A stretch of 64,000 nucleotides of DNA from Snodgrassella gandavensis (GTDB taxonomy: Bacteria > Pseudomonadota > Gammaproteobacteria > Burkholderiales > Neisseriaceae). Within the stretch, counting starts at the first letter, position 1; every line of letters starts with the position of its first letter. The notes beneath the pieces are model-generated. The model saw only the letters and a list, made by a program, of their open reading frames with translations, ran no database searches and was not told where the DNA came from. Positions 1-9,979 of this stretch are shown one piece after another. A program made the translations under genes and the position numbers. The stretch covers positions 124,001 through 188,000 of the forward strand of contig NZ_CAJZCE010000003.1 of the NCBI RefSeq assembly GCF_914768025.1, in the 5' to 3' direction.

Positions 1-764
1 TTACTATTATCAACCCAAGTTACAAGATAATTCAGTGATTATGTCGCTACTAAGCGCTATCACTGACAGGCATTTACACTGGGGCTTTTCCAAATGTTTT
101 AATCGCATCAGCAAGTTTGGCGATAAATAAAATCATAAACCTGTTTATCGGGTGTACTGTGAATTAAAGCTTAATTTCAGAGTAAAGCGTAAAAAATATA
201 CTCCTTCACGAAGCCCAGCAAAGCTATCAGTACCGAATAAGCCAGATGAATGCTGGTCAATGAATTTTATGGGTGACAGCAATCGCAATCAACAGCGTTT
301 TAGAATTTTCAATGTGCTAGATGACTTTAATCGTGAGGCATTAGGCATTAATATTGCGGTCAGTTTACCGGCTGGCAGGATTACCCATTATCTGAATAAA
401 CTGGCTGAATATCAGGGTTATCCACCAGAAATACAGATGAATAATGAACCGGAATTTACCGGAAACACGTTTACTAACTAGGCAAAATCACGTGGTATAG
501 CTATAGCGTACATCAACCCCGGCTGCCCGTATCCAAATGACTATATTAAACGATTTAATCGTATCGATCGTACAGAGGTACTGGATTTATATCTTTTTAA
601 TAATCGGCAACAGGCAAGTAAGGTAACTGAAGAATGGCTAATAACTTATAACACCGAAATACCTCACAAAGCACTAAATAATATGACACCAATTGAATAT
701 AAAACCCTAAAATAAACAGCATAATTTGCTACATCAATTTTGTACTGATTATGGGGTATTTACA
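1..764 (+). mobile_element. Decayed IS3-family insertion sequence, right part
   Basis: The element enters from the left edge. It comprises the remains of an orfB transposase and a short 3' tail ending in GGGGTATTTACA at about 753-764, which I take as the right terminal inverted repeat. A closely similar 3' tail lies at 4988-5085, so the same element, or a duplication of it, once flanked the first autotransporter gene. The left end is outside the window, so full length and target duplication cannot be judged. Confidence 0.7.
2..715 (+). pseudogene. IS3-family orfB (DDE transposase), catalytically dead and stop-interrupted
   Basis: One uninterrupted reading frame runs from position 2 to the TAA at 713-715 and reads as IS3 OrfB (rve integrase core), e.g. 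GFSKCFNR, VYRVYCELKLNFRVKRKK and TPIEYKTLK. Two in-frame stops, TAA at 128-130 and TAG at 479-481, sit where the family normally has tryptophan. All three DDE positions are changed: the expected SMDF is SMNF, the expected MDNGPEF is MNNEPEF, and the expected YIERFNR is YIKRFNR. Each replacement (D to N, D to N, E to K) is explained by a G-to-A change, as are the Trp-to-stop changes. The protein cannot be active. Family assignment is firm; the IS3 subgroup is not determined. Confidence 0.85.
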
Positions 765-1027
765 TTTACAGCATAAATTATATTCACCCTTACAGAAATA
801 TTGGCTTTTTTCATTTTTGTATACAAACTGACTTTGTTAAATCTCTAACATATTAATAGCATTAAGATAACTTTGTTTGTATCTGGTATAAATTTTCTTA
901 TATAATTAATTTATTCAGCATTTTATCTATTTTATTAAGAAATCACAGACACAATACAAATAGAGTAAATTTTTAATTAAAAGCTGAAAATTTATTTTTG
1001 TAAACATTTACACAATCAAGGAAACCA
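716..1027. other. Non-coding leader of the first autotransporter
   Basis: This AT-rich spacer holds the 3' tail of the dead IS (to about 764), a predicted promoter at 877-906 and a ribosome binding site AAGGA at about 1018-1022. Part of it (the ATATTGGCTTTTTTCAT stretch near 800) resembles sequence upstream of the second autotransporter near 5990, which supports a duplication reaching into the upstream DNA. Confidence 0.5.
877..906 (+). promoter_or_regulatory. Predicted sigma70 promoter of autotransporter 1
   Basis: A TTGTAT -35 (877-882) and a perfect TATAAT -10 (901-906) are separated by 18 bp. They lie about 120 nt upstream of the ATG at 1028. This is a prediction from sequence only. Confidence 0.5.
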
Positions 1028-4000
1028 ATGAATAACATTTATAAATCCAAATGGAGTGAATCTACCCAGACATGGGTGGCCTGCTCGGAGCTAGCACGTG
1101 GCAAAACTAAGAACAACTGTAGCAAAATCGTAGTAGCGATTGCTCTGGCTTTGACTAGTATAAATTCATATGCCAAAAATATTGAATGTACTACACGTGG
1201 TGCTAAACAGGATAAAGAAACCTTTACCACCCAAAATGCAAGTGTATTGGCACCTTGTCTTGAGGGAGTTGGGTCTTCGAAAGGAGGAAACGCAAAAAGG
1301 GTAATTTATTTAGATAATGAAGAGTTTACCACTGATGATTTACCGATTACAAGTGATGGAACAACGGAAGAAAGTGGTGCTCTACATCTTAATAATAAAG
1401 CACACGCAGTAATTAGTGGGCAATTGGACATTGGGAACAATGGAGCTAATGCCACCATTATTTCAAATAAGGGTGATTCTACATTAGATGTCGGCGACAT
1501 AATTATTGCCGACAAATCAGAAGGTGCCAAAGTAGGTATTAATAATGAGGACAGTAAAATTACTGTTCACAAGAATATTGAAATTGATGGATCTCAATCC
1601 TCAGGGATCATCAACAAGGGCGGCATTATTAACGTGCATGACAACCTAACCATATTACAAAATAAAAAAGGCGTAGCGATTGCTCAACATGATTCTAAGA
1701 ATAATAAAAATTCAAATATGAGTATCGATGGAAATCTTATAATAAACGCAAAAGCTGGTGAATCTGGGCTTGCTGCAATTGAACTTCATAACGGAACGAT
1801 AAAAATAGGCGGTGATACTTATATAGACTTTGCTACAAGTTCAGAAAAGAGTTCAGTTGTTAATATTGAGAATGCCAGCTATATAACTCAAGGAAACACT
1901 AATATTCAGGTTAAAAAAGCTGATACAAAAGTTACAGATTTAACCGCAGTAGGTTTTCACTTATCAGCAAATAGTACATTAACTATTGGAGGCGAACTGA
2001 CTGTAAATAATGGAGAAAATACAGTTATAGAAACAGATAACAAGCTAACAAATAAGGATAAAGTAATTTTTAATAATACATCAACTGCGCACATAGCCAG
2101 TGTAGTTGATACTGTTGTCCATAACGGGAAAGGCACGTTATCCATTAATAATGATGGTATATTAAACTCTACTACTGCTTCTGTTATAAACAACAAACAA
2201 GATGGTACTCTTGAGGTTAAGAATACAGGGCGACTTTTAGGTAGTATTAATAATGGTGGCAACGGTTCTATCAATATCAATAATTCTGAGTCTGGCTTGC
2301 TTAGCGGCAATATCACCAATGCTGGTGCTGGAACTATTACTTTAACAAATAATGGTATCAGCGCTAATAAGAATATTACTAACTCTGCTAATGGTTCTAT
2401 TACTGTAATCAATAATAAAAATTTACAGAAAAATATCAAGAATGACGGTACTGGCGAAATTTCATTCAACAATTCTGGTAGCTTTAAGGGCGACCTTATC
2501 AATACGAATTCCATTGGTTCAATTACAGCAATCAACGCCAATAATGCCAAATTCACTGGTAATGTCGAGACTAAAGGTGGGCAGATAAATCTGACTAATC
2601 AGGGCGAATTAACTGGTGATATCAAAACTGAAGGTGGGCAGATAGATCTGACTAATCAGGGCAAATTAACTGGTGATATCAAAACTGAAGGTGGACAGAT
2701 AGAATTAACTAATCATGGCACATTCACTGGTACTATCAATGATAAATCCGGTGGAGAAATAAATCTGATTAATGATGGCCTATGGATAAGCACTGGAGAC
2801 TCCACACTCAAAAAGCTGACTAATACACAAGACAAAACATATGAATTTAAAAAATTATCACTTGCTGAAGCCAAGGATAAAAATAATTACCATAAAATCA
2901 CAGTAGAGGACTATATCGGTGGCGGAACGCTAATAGTAAATACGCTATGGAACAAAGATATCGAAAACTCTTATAGTGACCAGCTTATTATTAACGGTCA
3001 TGTATCTGGTGGGCAGACAACAGTAACAACCCAAAACGGTATTCTTGGCGATATTACTAAGCCGGCAATGGGCGAAATACGCTCTACCCCTGTAATTATT
3101 GTGCACGACCAGAACAGCGGCATAAGCGATTTTAAAGGTGATCAACCCTTATACCAGAGTGCCACTACAGCCCAGCTTCAGGGACAAAAAGTTCTAAAAG
3201 ACGGCAAAATTGTAACTGAGTATGCATGGACATTAACAGCTAGCACAAGCAAACCAGTTCAACCTGACCCTATTAATCCGACTAAACCTACTGATCCGGC
3301 TAAACCAACCGATCCGAATAAACCAACTGATCCGAATAAACCTACTGATCCGAATAAACCTACTGATCCGAATAAACCTACTGATCCGAATAAACCAACT
3401 GATCCGAATAAACCAACTGATCCGGCTAAACCAACTGATCCGGCTGAACCAACTGATCCGGCTAAACCAACTGATCCGGCTAAACCAACTGATCCGGCTA
3501 AACCAACTGATCCGGCTGAACCAACCGATCCGGCTAAACCAACTGATCCGGCTAAACCAACTGATCCGGCTGAACCAACCGATCCGGCTAAACCAACTGA
3601 TCCGGCTGAACCAACTGATCCGGCTAAACCAACTGATCCGGCTAAACCTATCAAACCTACTTCGCCTAAAGAAGTACTGATTTATGCGGAACCGGTATCT
3701 GCCTACGTACAGATGCCTACAGTGGATATGGAACTGGGCTTTACCACTATTGGTACCTTACATGAGCGGCGCAGTAAAAATCAGACTTACAATATCAGTG
3801 GTGCCAACAATACTACTCTTGGCAATAGCCAACAGCAGACATGGGGTAGAATTGTGGTGAAACATCTGGATAAGAATGGCAAACAACGTCTGGATACAGC
3901 CGGTAATCAATCCGTACTCCAGATTGGCCACGATTTTATTCTGGATGAAAACAATAAAACCGGAACCCGCCGGCATATTGGTGGCTATGTGGCTTATGGG

Positions 4001-4678
4001 CACAATGAAAATGACTTCCGCGATCAGTATCGCGCCGAGAATGGCTATGTTGTTGACGACCATTACACCGGTAAAGGCCGTACTGATGCAGTAAGCGTTG
4101 GCGGTTATGGCACATTCTATGGCAATAATGGCGGCTATGTTGATTTGGTTGGTCAGGTAACCTATCTGCGCAATAAATACAATGCCCGTACCAATGAATC
4201 CGTACATCAGAACGGCTGGGGTGCCGCTGTGTCAGCCGAAGCCGGTAAATCTTTCACCGTTTATGGAAATAACTGGTTTGTTGAACCACAGGCTCAATTG
4301 GTATACCAATATCTGTCTCTGGATAATTTCAATGACGGAATTCGCCACGTCGACCAGCATAATCCATCTGCCCTACGCGGCCGTGTGGGTATGCGTTTTG
4401 GCTACAATGGTGCTACAACTGATACTTTACCATCTGCATCCTTCTATGGTATTACCAATATCTGGCATGACTTTGTCAATCCGAAATCTGTTGATATCGG
4501 CCGCGACAGCCTGAAAGAAGAATATGCCAAAACCTGGGGTGAAGTGGGTGTAGGTATCCAGCTACCGATAACCCGTCAAAGCCATTTCTATGGCGATGTG
4601 CGTTATGAGAAAAACTTTGGCAGTGATAAACGCAAAGGTTTCAAAGGCACACTGGGCTATAAATACACTTGGTTATAA
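1028..4678 (+). CDS. ESPR-type autotransporter, proline-rich hexapeptide linker
   Basis: A 1216-residue type Va autotransporter. Residues 1-50 form an extended signal peptide (ESPR, beginning MNNIYKSKWSE, then a hydrophobic stretch ending near SYA). The passenger (about 50-740) is rich in Asn, Gly, Ile and Thr with irregular beta-helix-like repeats, including three close copies of a GGQI-LTNQG-LTGDIKTE unit (DNA about 2574-2740). Residues about 754-873 are 20 PTDP-x-K/E hexapeptides forming an extended linker. The C-terminal beta-barrel (about 883-1216) ends in a hydrophobic/aromatic tail (YKYTWL). The start has AAGGA upstream. The paralogue at 6183 has an almost identical barrel. The passenger has no catalytic motif I recognise, so an adhesin or surface-structural role is inferred from architecture. 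Tandem placement and shared terminators point to duplication followed by passenger divergence. Confidence 0.9.
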   Translation: MNNIYKSKWSESTQTWVACSELARGKTKNNCSKIVVAIALALTSINSYAKNIECTTRGAKQDKETFTTQNASVLAPCLEGVGSSKGGNAKRVIYLDNEEFTTDDLPITSDGTTEESGALHLNNKAHAVISGQLDIGNNGANATIISNKGDSTLDVGDIIIADKSEGAKVGINNEDSKITVHKNIEIDGSQSSGIINKGGIINVHDNLTILQNKKGVAIAQHDSKNNKNSNMSIDGNLIINAKAGESGLAAIELHNGTIKIGGDTYIDFATSSEKSSVVNIENASYITQGNTNIQVKKADTKVTDLTAVGFHLSANSTLTIGGELTVNNGENTVIETDNKLTNKDKVIFNNTSTAHIASVVDTVVHNGKGTLSINNDGILNSTTASVINNKQDGTLEVKNTGRLLGSINNGGNGSININNSESGLLSGNITNAGAGTITLTNNGISANKNITNSANGSITVINNKNLQKNIKNDGTGEISFNNSGSFKGDLINTNSIGSITAINANNAKFTGNVETKGGQINLTNQGELTGDIKTEGGQIDLTNQGKLTGDIKTEGGQIELTNHGTFTGTINDKSGGEINLINDGLWISTGDSTLKKLTNTQDKTYEFKKLSLAEAKDKNNYHKITVEDYIGGGTLIVNTLWNKDIENSYSDQLIINGHVSGGQTTVTTQNGILGDITKPAMGEIRSTPVIIVHDQNSGISDFKGDQPLYQSATTAQLQGQKVLKDGKIVTEYAWTLTASTSKPVQPDPINPTKPTDPAKPTDPNKPTDPNKPTDPNKPTDPNKPTDPNKPTDPNKPTDPAKPTDPAEPTDPAKPTDPAKPTDPAKPTDPAEPTDPAKPTDPAKPTDPAEPTDPAKPTDPAEPTDPAKPTDPAKPIKPTSPKEVLIYAEPVSAYVQMPTVDMELGFTTIGTLHERRSKNQTYNISGANNTTLGNSQQQTWGRIVVKHLDKNGKQRLDTAGNQSVLQIGHDFILDENNKTGTRRHIGGYVAYGHNENDFRDQYRAENGYVVDDHYTGKGRTDAVSVGGYGTFYGNNGGYVDLVGQVTYLRNKYNARTNESVHQNGWGAAVSAEAGKSFTVYGNNWFVEPQAQLVYQYLSLDNFNDGIRHVDQHNPSALRGRVGMRFGYNGATTDTLPSASFYGITNIWHDFVNPKSVDIGRDSLKEEYAKTWGEVGVGIQLPITRQSHFYGDVRYEKNFGSDKRKGFKGTLGYKYTWL
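3287..3646 (+). repeat. Twenty tandem 18-bp repeats coding PTDP[AN][KE]
   Basis: Twenty contiguous 18-bp units occupy 360 bp, encoding PTDPNK (six copies), PTDPAK or PTDPAE. Units are in register with codons, so loss or gain of copies changes linker length without frameshift. Synonymous variation between units (CCT/CCA, ACT/ACC) is small, suggesting recent expansion. The equivalent linker in the second autotransporter has only a trace of the motif (PTDPAKPTPP). Confidence 0.95.
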
Positions 4679-4688
4679 CCACACTCAT

Positions 4689-4717
4689 AGCAGTGGCTGT
4701 GTGATACAGCCACTGCT
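4689..4717 (+). terminator. Perfect 12-bp hairpin after autotransporter 1
   Basis: AGCAGTGGCTGT and ACAGCCACTGCT are separated by a 5-nt loop, 11 nt after the stop codon. There is no T-run directly after it. It precedes the strong terminator at 4729-4765 and is repeated, with one stem mismatch, after the second autotransporter. Confidence 0.6.
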
Positions 4718-4728
4718 ATGTCTCCCAA

Positions 4729-4765
4729 CAGGGCAAAACCGTAAACAGTTTTGCCCTGTTTTTAT
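4729..4765 (+). terminator. Rho-independent terminator of autotransporter 1
   Basis: An 11-bp stem, CAGGGCAAAAC with GTTTTGCCCTG, is followed by TTTTTATTT. The same sequence recurs at 9980-10016 after the second autotransporter. Confidence 0.9.
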
Positions 4766-6182
4766 TTATATAATTAGCTGAGATTACTTTCTGGAAAGCT
4801 GGCTTAACTTTCCATACAGATAAAGGTTTAAGCAGTTTTTTATTTTAAAAAATCATCATTCACAGAAACGATTTTCTCAAATATTCCGCTGCGCCGGGCG
4901 CAGCAGCCATATTACTGGAAAATGTAGAAGTGCCCAATCGTATACCTACTAAAAGAAGCTGAAGCTACTATCCCAGTAAAATAGTCATGAAACATTCAAT
5001 AATATGACACCAATTGAATATAAAACACTAAAACAAGCAGCGCAATTTACTATTTGATTTGTGTATCAAAAATGAAGTATTTACAGTTTAGTGTTCACAT
5101 TATCAAAATTTGTGAGACAGTGATGTAAGAATTTAAGTGCTAGCCAACCAAGCTTGAATAGCGATAAAACTTACCGACCACTACTACCTGCAACTAACAT
5201 TATTGACCAAGACAAAAAAGTTCCTTTTACACATATAAATGCCAAATACATGTAAAATATTGATTTTTCAGCATTGATAGACGTATTATAGAAAAATTAA
5301 TTTTATCATTGGAAAGTAGTTATTTTAATATTTAGCTGTACTAGCTCAAATTTAATCTGGCCATTAAGGCCTTTTGATTCAGTTTTTATCGCATTAGGCC
5401 AGAATTCATACATTTAATTACTTAAAAACAATTCTCATATTTAAAAATTTTTGGAAAAACATAATTTAACATCATAGATACACAAAACGAACAAATCCAG
5501 TAAGATGGTTTAAGCCATGCTATTTAGGTTAGGATCGATAATCACAATGTCTTGAGTCTTTATATAAAACATAAATAACATATACATTTTGTATATATGA
5601 TATCTGTATAAAAAAACGATCTAAATACCTCTCAAATAAATCTCTATTTATTTCATAACACATCAATAAACTTGTTAAATATTGGCAATAACCAAACAAT
5701 TTTTAAAATAAAATACTTTTTTTATCTTTATAGTTGCAAAATTAACACACTTATTTATAAATTTTGTTTTTTTTATTCATAGCTTAAAGATACCGCCAGT
5801 ACAGGAGCTAAATATAATTTAGCCTGAATAACTCACCTACAAATAACAAAAACCTTTATTAATACTTATATAATTTCTTCAATGACACCTTATCTGTATT
5901 ATACTAAAAGTCTTTTAAACACAGCTATAATTTTATTACTCCTCACCACCCACATAGCATAAGCCATAATTCTCGATATAAAAATATTGGCTTTTTTTCA
6001 TCTCTTTCAACCAGATTAGCGCAACCATACTTTTATTAAAAAAATTATACTTTTATTAAAAATAGCATTTAAATAAATTTATTACTTTATTAATAAAAAT
6101 ATATCTTAATTTAAATAGAGTAAATATTTAATTAATATTTGAAAATTTATTTTTCAATATTTACACAGATAAAGGAAAATTA
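4766..6182. other. 1.4-kb AT-rich spacer with IS scraps between the autotransporters
   Basis: I see no convincing gene. At 4988-5085 is a second copy of the IS3-element 3' tail (NNMTPIEYKTLK coding remnant, then a GTATTTACA end). The rest is very AT-rich, with many stops in all frames. Sequence near 5990 (ATATTGGCTTTTTTTCAT) resembles the upstream region of autotransporter 1. A TTGAAAA-TTTAT-TTTTCAA inverted repeat lies at about 6140-6158, just before the second start. Confidence 0.5.
4988..5085 (+). mobile_element. IS3-family 3'-end remnant, second copy
   Basis: This stretch aligns with 666-764 of the left-hand element: same AATATGACACCAATTGAATATAAAA core, same spacing to the terminal GTATTTACA. 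It is too short to encode anything. Confidence 0.75.
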
Positions 6183-9100
6183 ATGAATACTATCTATAAA
6201 TCCAAATGGAGTGAATCCACCCAGACATGGGTAGCCTGCTCAGAACTGGCACGAGGAAAATGCAAAAGTAATGGTTTGAAAATAGTGGCAGCCGTGGCTC
6301 TGGCGTTAGCTAGCACCAGTGTTATTGCTGCTCCTGGTTCGACTTCTACTATTACGACATCCTCAACCAGAGAGCAGAATCATTTTCATGACTCTCAAGG
6401 TGTCTACTCTGAAGTTAATTATAAAGGTATGCATACCTCAACAGGTAAGATAATTCAAAATGATTCTAGTAATTTTGACATCAATATTGATGGGCACTAT
6501 ACAATAGAAGGCAACATTACGAGTACAGATACACCTAGCGGTGAGAAAGCAGGTATTCTGAATATTAAAAACAAGCATGGAATAATAGAAGGTAATATTA
6601 CTAATGAAGGAGCGGGTGATATTACAATTAGTAACTCACAGAAAATATCTGGCGCTATTACAAGTACACAGGATAGTACTGGTAATATCACTATTAATAA
6701 TAATAAGCAGGGTTCTCTACCCAATAATAGCAATGATCACGAGAGAACCATAGACGGCGATATTATTAATAAAGGGCAAGGCACTTTCATAATTGATAAT
6801 ACATCTGGACTAAAAGGCACTATCCAGAATGAAGGTGCTGGTGCAATTACCCTAAAAAATAGCGGTACAAGCACCGGCAATATTATTAATAATAGTGATT
6901 CAACCTCTTCTAGAATAGAAGTAACCAATGATGCAGGTAAAACGCTTAAAAGTACGATAAGCAATATAAAAGCTGGTACGGTTGAATTGACTAATAACGG
7001 TGAAACTACCGGTGCTATTACCAACTCAGGTGCTGGTGCAATTACCCTAAACAATAGCGGTGAAACTACCGGCACTATTACCAACGAAGGTACTGGTGCA
7101 ATTACCCTAAAAAATAACGGTGAAACTACCGGTGCTATTACCAACTCAGGTGCTGGTGCAATTACCCTAAAAAATAGCGGTAAAAGCACCGGCGATATTA
7201 TCAACTCAGGCACGCAAGGTTCTCTTATAAGTGTGGCCAACAATAATGGAGCAACACTTAATGGTCAAATTAGCAATACAGGTGCTGGTACAATTACTTT
7301 AGAAAATAGCGGTGAAAGAACCGGCGATATTATTAATAACAGTGATTCACTCTCTTCTAAAATAGAAGTAACCAATCATGCTGATACAACGCTCGGCAGT
7401 ACGATAAGCAATATAAAAGCTGGTACGGTTGAATTGACTAATAACGGTAAAACTACCGGCACTATTACCAACTCAGGTGCTGGTGCAATTACCCTAAACA
7501 ATAGCGGTACAAGCACCGGCAATATTATTAATAATAGTGATTCAGACTCTTCTAGAATAGAAGTAACCAATGATGCAGGTAAGACGCTTGAAAGTACGAT
7601 AAGCAATATAAAAGCTGGTACGGTTGAATTGACTAATAACGGTAAAACTACCGGCACTATTACCAATTCAGGTGCTGGTGCAATTACCCTAAACAATAGC
7701 GGTACAAGCACCGGCAATATTATTAATAATAGTGATTCAACTTCTTCTAGAATAGAAGTAACCAATGATGCAGGTAAAACGCTTGAAAGTACGATAAGTA
7801 ATATAAAAGCTGGTACGGTTGAATTGACTAATAACGGTAAAACTACCGGCACTATTACCAACTCAGGTGCTGGTGCAATTACCCTAAAAAATAGTGGTAC
7901 AAGCACCGGCAATATTATTAATGATAGTGATTCAGCCTCTTCTAGAATAGAAGTAACCAATGATGCAGATAAAACGCTTGAAAGTACGATAAGCAATACA
8001 CAAGCTGGTAAGATTATATTGGCTAATCAAGGTACAACTACCGGCAATATTGCCAACCTCGGTGATAGTGATTCTTCTATACACATAAACAATGAAGGCT
8101 TACTTAAAAGTAAAATTGCCAATATGGGGTCTGGTCAAGTTACCTTAATAAATTCAGGCATCGGTGATAACACTGAAATTATCAATTCTGGTGACGGTGA
8201 AATTACGGTACGCAATAATAAAACCTTACACAATACAAATATTATCAATGAGATACACGGCACTGGAAAAATTTCATTTACCAATAATGATAATTTCGAA
8301 GGCGATCTTATCAATAATGCTGACTTAGGTTCTATTGCCGCCACAAATACAGGAATCTTCACTGGTACTACCAACAATTCCGGTGCAAACGGAAAAATAA
8401 ATCTGGATAATCAGGGCATATGGATAAATACCGGAGATTCCACATTATCACAGATGATTAACACCGGCACTATTGAATTTTCAAAAATATCTTTAGCTGA
8501 TATCAATGATGAAAATAAATACCATACCATCACGATACAAGGTGACTATACCGGTGGCGGCAAGATAGTTGTTAATACGCTCTGGAATGATGATTCCATC
8601 AGTAAAAATGGCACCGGTTATACTGACCGCGTTAATATTAAAGGTAAGGTAACCGGCCTCACAACAGTAAAGACCCAAGGAAATATTATCTACGGAGACA
8701 TAACGCAAAAAGAGATAGATATTACTCATCCAAAAGCTGTTATTCACGTAGAAGGGGAAATCGATGGACAAGGTTTTACAGGTAAGTCTCTAACTAAGAA
8801 TGCTGGTGAAGCTCAGCTCAGGAAAACAGATCAGAGCTTATACGGCAGAACTGGCACTGATTATGCATGGACATTAACAGCTAAAATACCTACTGATCCA
8901 GCTAAACCTACTCCACCTAAAGAAGTACCGATTTATGCGGAGCCGGTATCTGCCTACGTACAGATGCCTACAGCAGATATGGAGCTGGGCTTTACCACTA
9001 TTGGCACACTATATGAGCGGCGCGCTGAAAATCAGACTTACAACATTACTGGCGCCAACAATACTGCCCTTGACGATAAACAGCAGCAGACATGGGGTAG

Positions 9101-9929
9101 AATTGTGGTGAAACATCTGGATAAGAATGGCAAACAACGTCTGGATACAGCCGGTAATCAATCCGTACTCCAGATTGGCCACGATTTTATTCTGGATGAA
9201 AACAATAAAACCGGAACTCGCCGGCATATTGGTGGCTATGTGGCCTATGGGCACAATGAAAATGACTTCCGCGATCAGTATCGCGCTGAAAATGGCTATA
9301 TTGTTGACGACCATTACACCGGTAAAGGCCGTACTGATGCAGTAAGCGTTGGCGGTTATGGCACATTCTATGGCAATAATGGCGGCTATGTTGATTTGGT
9401 TGGTCAGGTAACCTATCTGCGCAATAAATACAATGCCCGTACCAATGAATCCGTACATCAGAACGGCTGGAGCGCCGCAGTGTCAGCCGAAGCCGGTAAA
9501 TCTTTCACCGTTTATGGAAATAACTGGTTTGTCGAACCACAGGCTCAATTAGTATACCAGTATCTGTCTCTGGACAATTTCAATGACGGAATTCGCCACA
9601 TTGATCAGCATAATCCATCTGCCCTGCGCGGCCGTGTGGGTATGCGTTTTGGCTACAATGGTGCTACAACTGATAGTTTACCGCCTGCATCCTTCTATGG
9701 TATTACCAATATCTGGCATAACTTTATCAATCCGAAATCTGTTGATATCGGCCGCGACAGCCTGAAAGAAGAATATGCCAAAACCTGGGGGGAAGTGGGT
9801 GTAGGTATCCAGCTACCGATAACCCGTCAAAGCCATTTCTATGGCGATGTGCGTTATGAGAAAAACTTTGGCAGTGATAAACACAAAGGTTTCAAAGGCA
9901 CACTGGGCTATAAATACACTTGGTTATAA
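6183..9929 (+). CDS. ESPR-type autotransporter with 65-residue passenger repeats
   Basis: A 1248-residue type Va autotransporter, paralogue of the gene at 1028. The ESPR signal region (MNTIYKSKWSE) is nearly identical, followed by a cleavable-looking stretch ending VIAA. The passenger (about 50-900) is built of short IITNSGAGAITLKNSG-like beta-helix strands. Within it a 65-residue (195-bp) unit is repeated nearly perfectly four times (DNA phase starts 7326, 7521, 7716, 7911) plus a separated copy at 6879. The hexapeptide linker is reduced to one or two units. The barrel (about 916-1248) is almost identical to that of the first autotransporter and ends YKYTWL. The start has AAGGA seven nt upstream. 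No enzymatic motif is recognised; surface adhesin or biofilm function is an inference. TamA/TamB encoded at 43-49 kb could assist its insertion. Confidence 0.9.
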   Translation: MNTIYKSKWSESTQTWVACSELARGKCKSNGLKIVAAVALALASTSVIAAPGSTSTITTSSTREQNHFHDSQGVYSEVNYKGMHTSTGKIIQNDSSNFDINIDGHYTIEGNITSTDTPSGEKAGILNIKNKHGIIEGNITNEGAGDITISNSQKISGAITSTQDSTGNITINNNKQGSLPNNSNDHERTIDGDIINKGQGTFIIDNTSGLKGTIQNEGAGAITLKNSGTSTGNIINNSDSTSSRIEVTNDAGKTLKSTISNIKAGTVELTNNGETTGAITNSGAGAITLNNSGETTGTITNEGTGAITLKNNGETTGAITNSGAGAITLKNSGKSTGDIINSGTQGSLISVANNNGATLNGQISNTGAGTITLENSGERTGDIINNSDSLSSKIEVTNHADTTLGSTISNIKAGTVELTNNGKTTGTITNSGAGAITLNNSGTSTGNIINNSDSDSSRIEVTNDAGKTLESTISNIKAGTVELTNNGKTTGTITNSGAGAITLNNSGTSTGNIINNSDSTSSRIEVTNDAGKTLESTISNIKAGTVELTNNGKTTGTITNSGAGAITLKNSGTSTGNIINDSDSASSRIEVTNDADKTLESTISNTQAGKIILANQGTTTGNIANLGDSDSSIHINNEGLLKSKIANMGSGQVTLINSGIGDNTEIINSGDGEITVRNNKTLHNTNIINEIHGTGKISFTNNDNFEGDLINNADLGSIAATNTGIFTGTTNNSGANGKINLDNQGIWINTGDSTLSQMINTGTIEFSKISLADINDENKYHTITIQGDYTGGGKIVVNTLWNDDSISKNGTGYTDRVNIKGKVTGLTTVKTQGNIIYGDITQKEIDITHPKAVIHVEGEIDGQGFTGKSLTKNAGEAQLRKTDQSLYGRTGTDYAWTLTAKIPTDPAKPTPPKEVPIYAEPVSAYVQMPTADMELGFTTIGTLYERRAENQTYNITGANNTALDDKQQQTWGRIVVKHLDKNGKQRLDTAGNQSVLQIGHDFILDENNKTGTRRHIGGYVAYGHNENDFRDQYRAENGYIVDDHYTGKGRTDAVSVGGYGTFYGNNGGYVDLVGQVTYLRNKYNARTNESVHQNGWSAAVSAEAGKSFTVYGNNWFVEPQAQLVYQYLSLDNFNDGIRHIDQHNPSALRGRVGMRFGYNGATTDSLPPASFYGITNIWHNFINPKSVDIGRDSLKEEYAKTWGEVGVGIQLPITRQSHFYGDVRYEKNFGSDKHKGFKGTLGYKYTWL
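6879..8030 (+). repeat. 195-bp direct repeats in the autotransporter 2 passenger
   Basis: The motif AATATTATTAATAATAGTGA and its surroundings recur at exact 195-bp intervals (7326, 7521, 7716, 7911), each unit encoding 65 residues, with another copy at 6879 and shorter half-units between. The repeat length is a multiple of three, so copy-number change would keep the frame. Confidence 0.9.
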
Positions 9930-9979
9930 CCATACTCATAGCAGTGGCTGTGTGATACAGCTACTGCTATGTCTCCCAA

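Noticed and set aside
3259-3654. Minus-strand frame of GSVGLA-type repeats (131 residues)
   Set aside because: It is the exact antisense of the 18-bp hexapeptide repeat; absence of stops is a by-product of the repeat.
7376-7996. Minus-strand hydrophobic frame of 206 residues, plus similar ones at 6737 and 1957
   Set aside because: They are antisense shadows of the autotransporter passenger repeats with no start context or family pattern.
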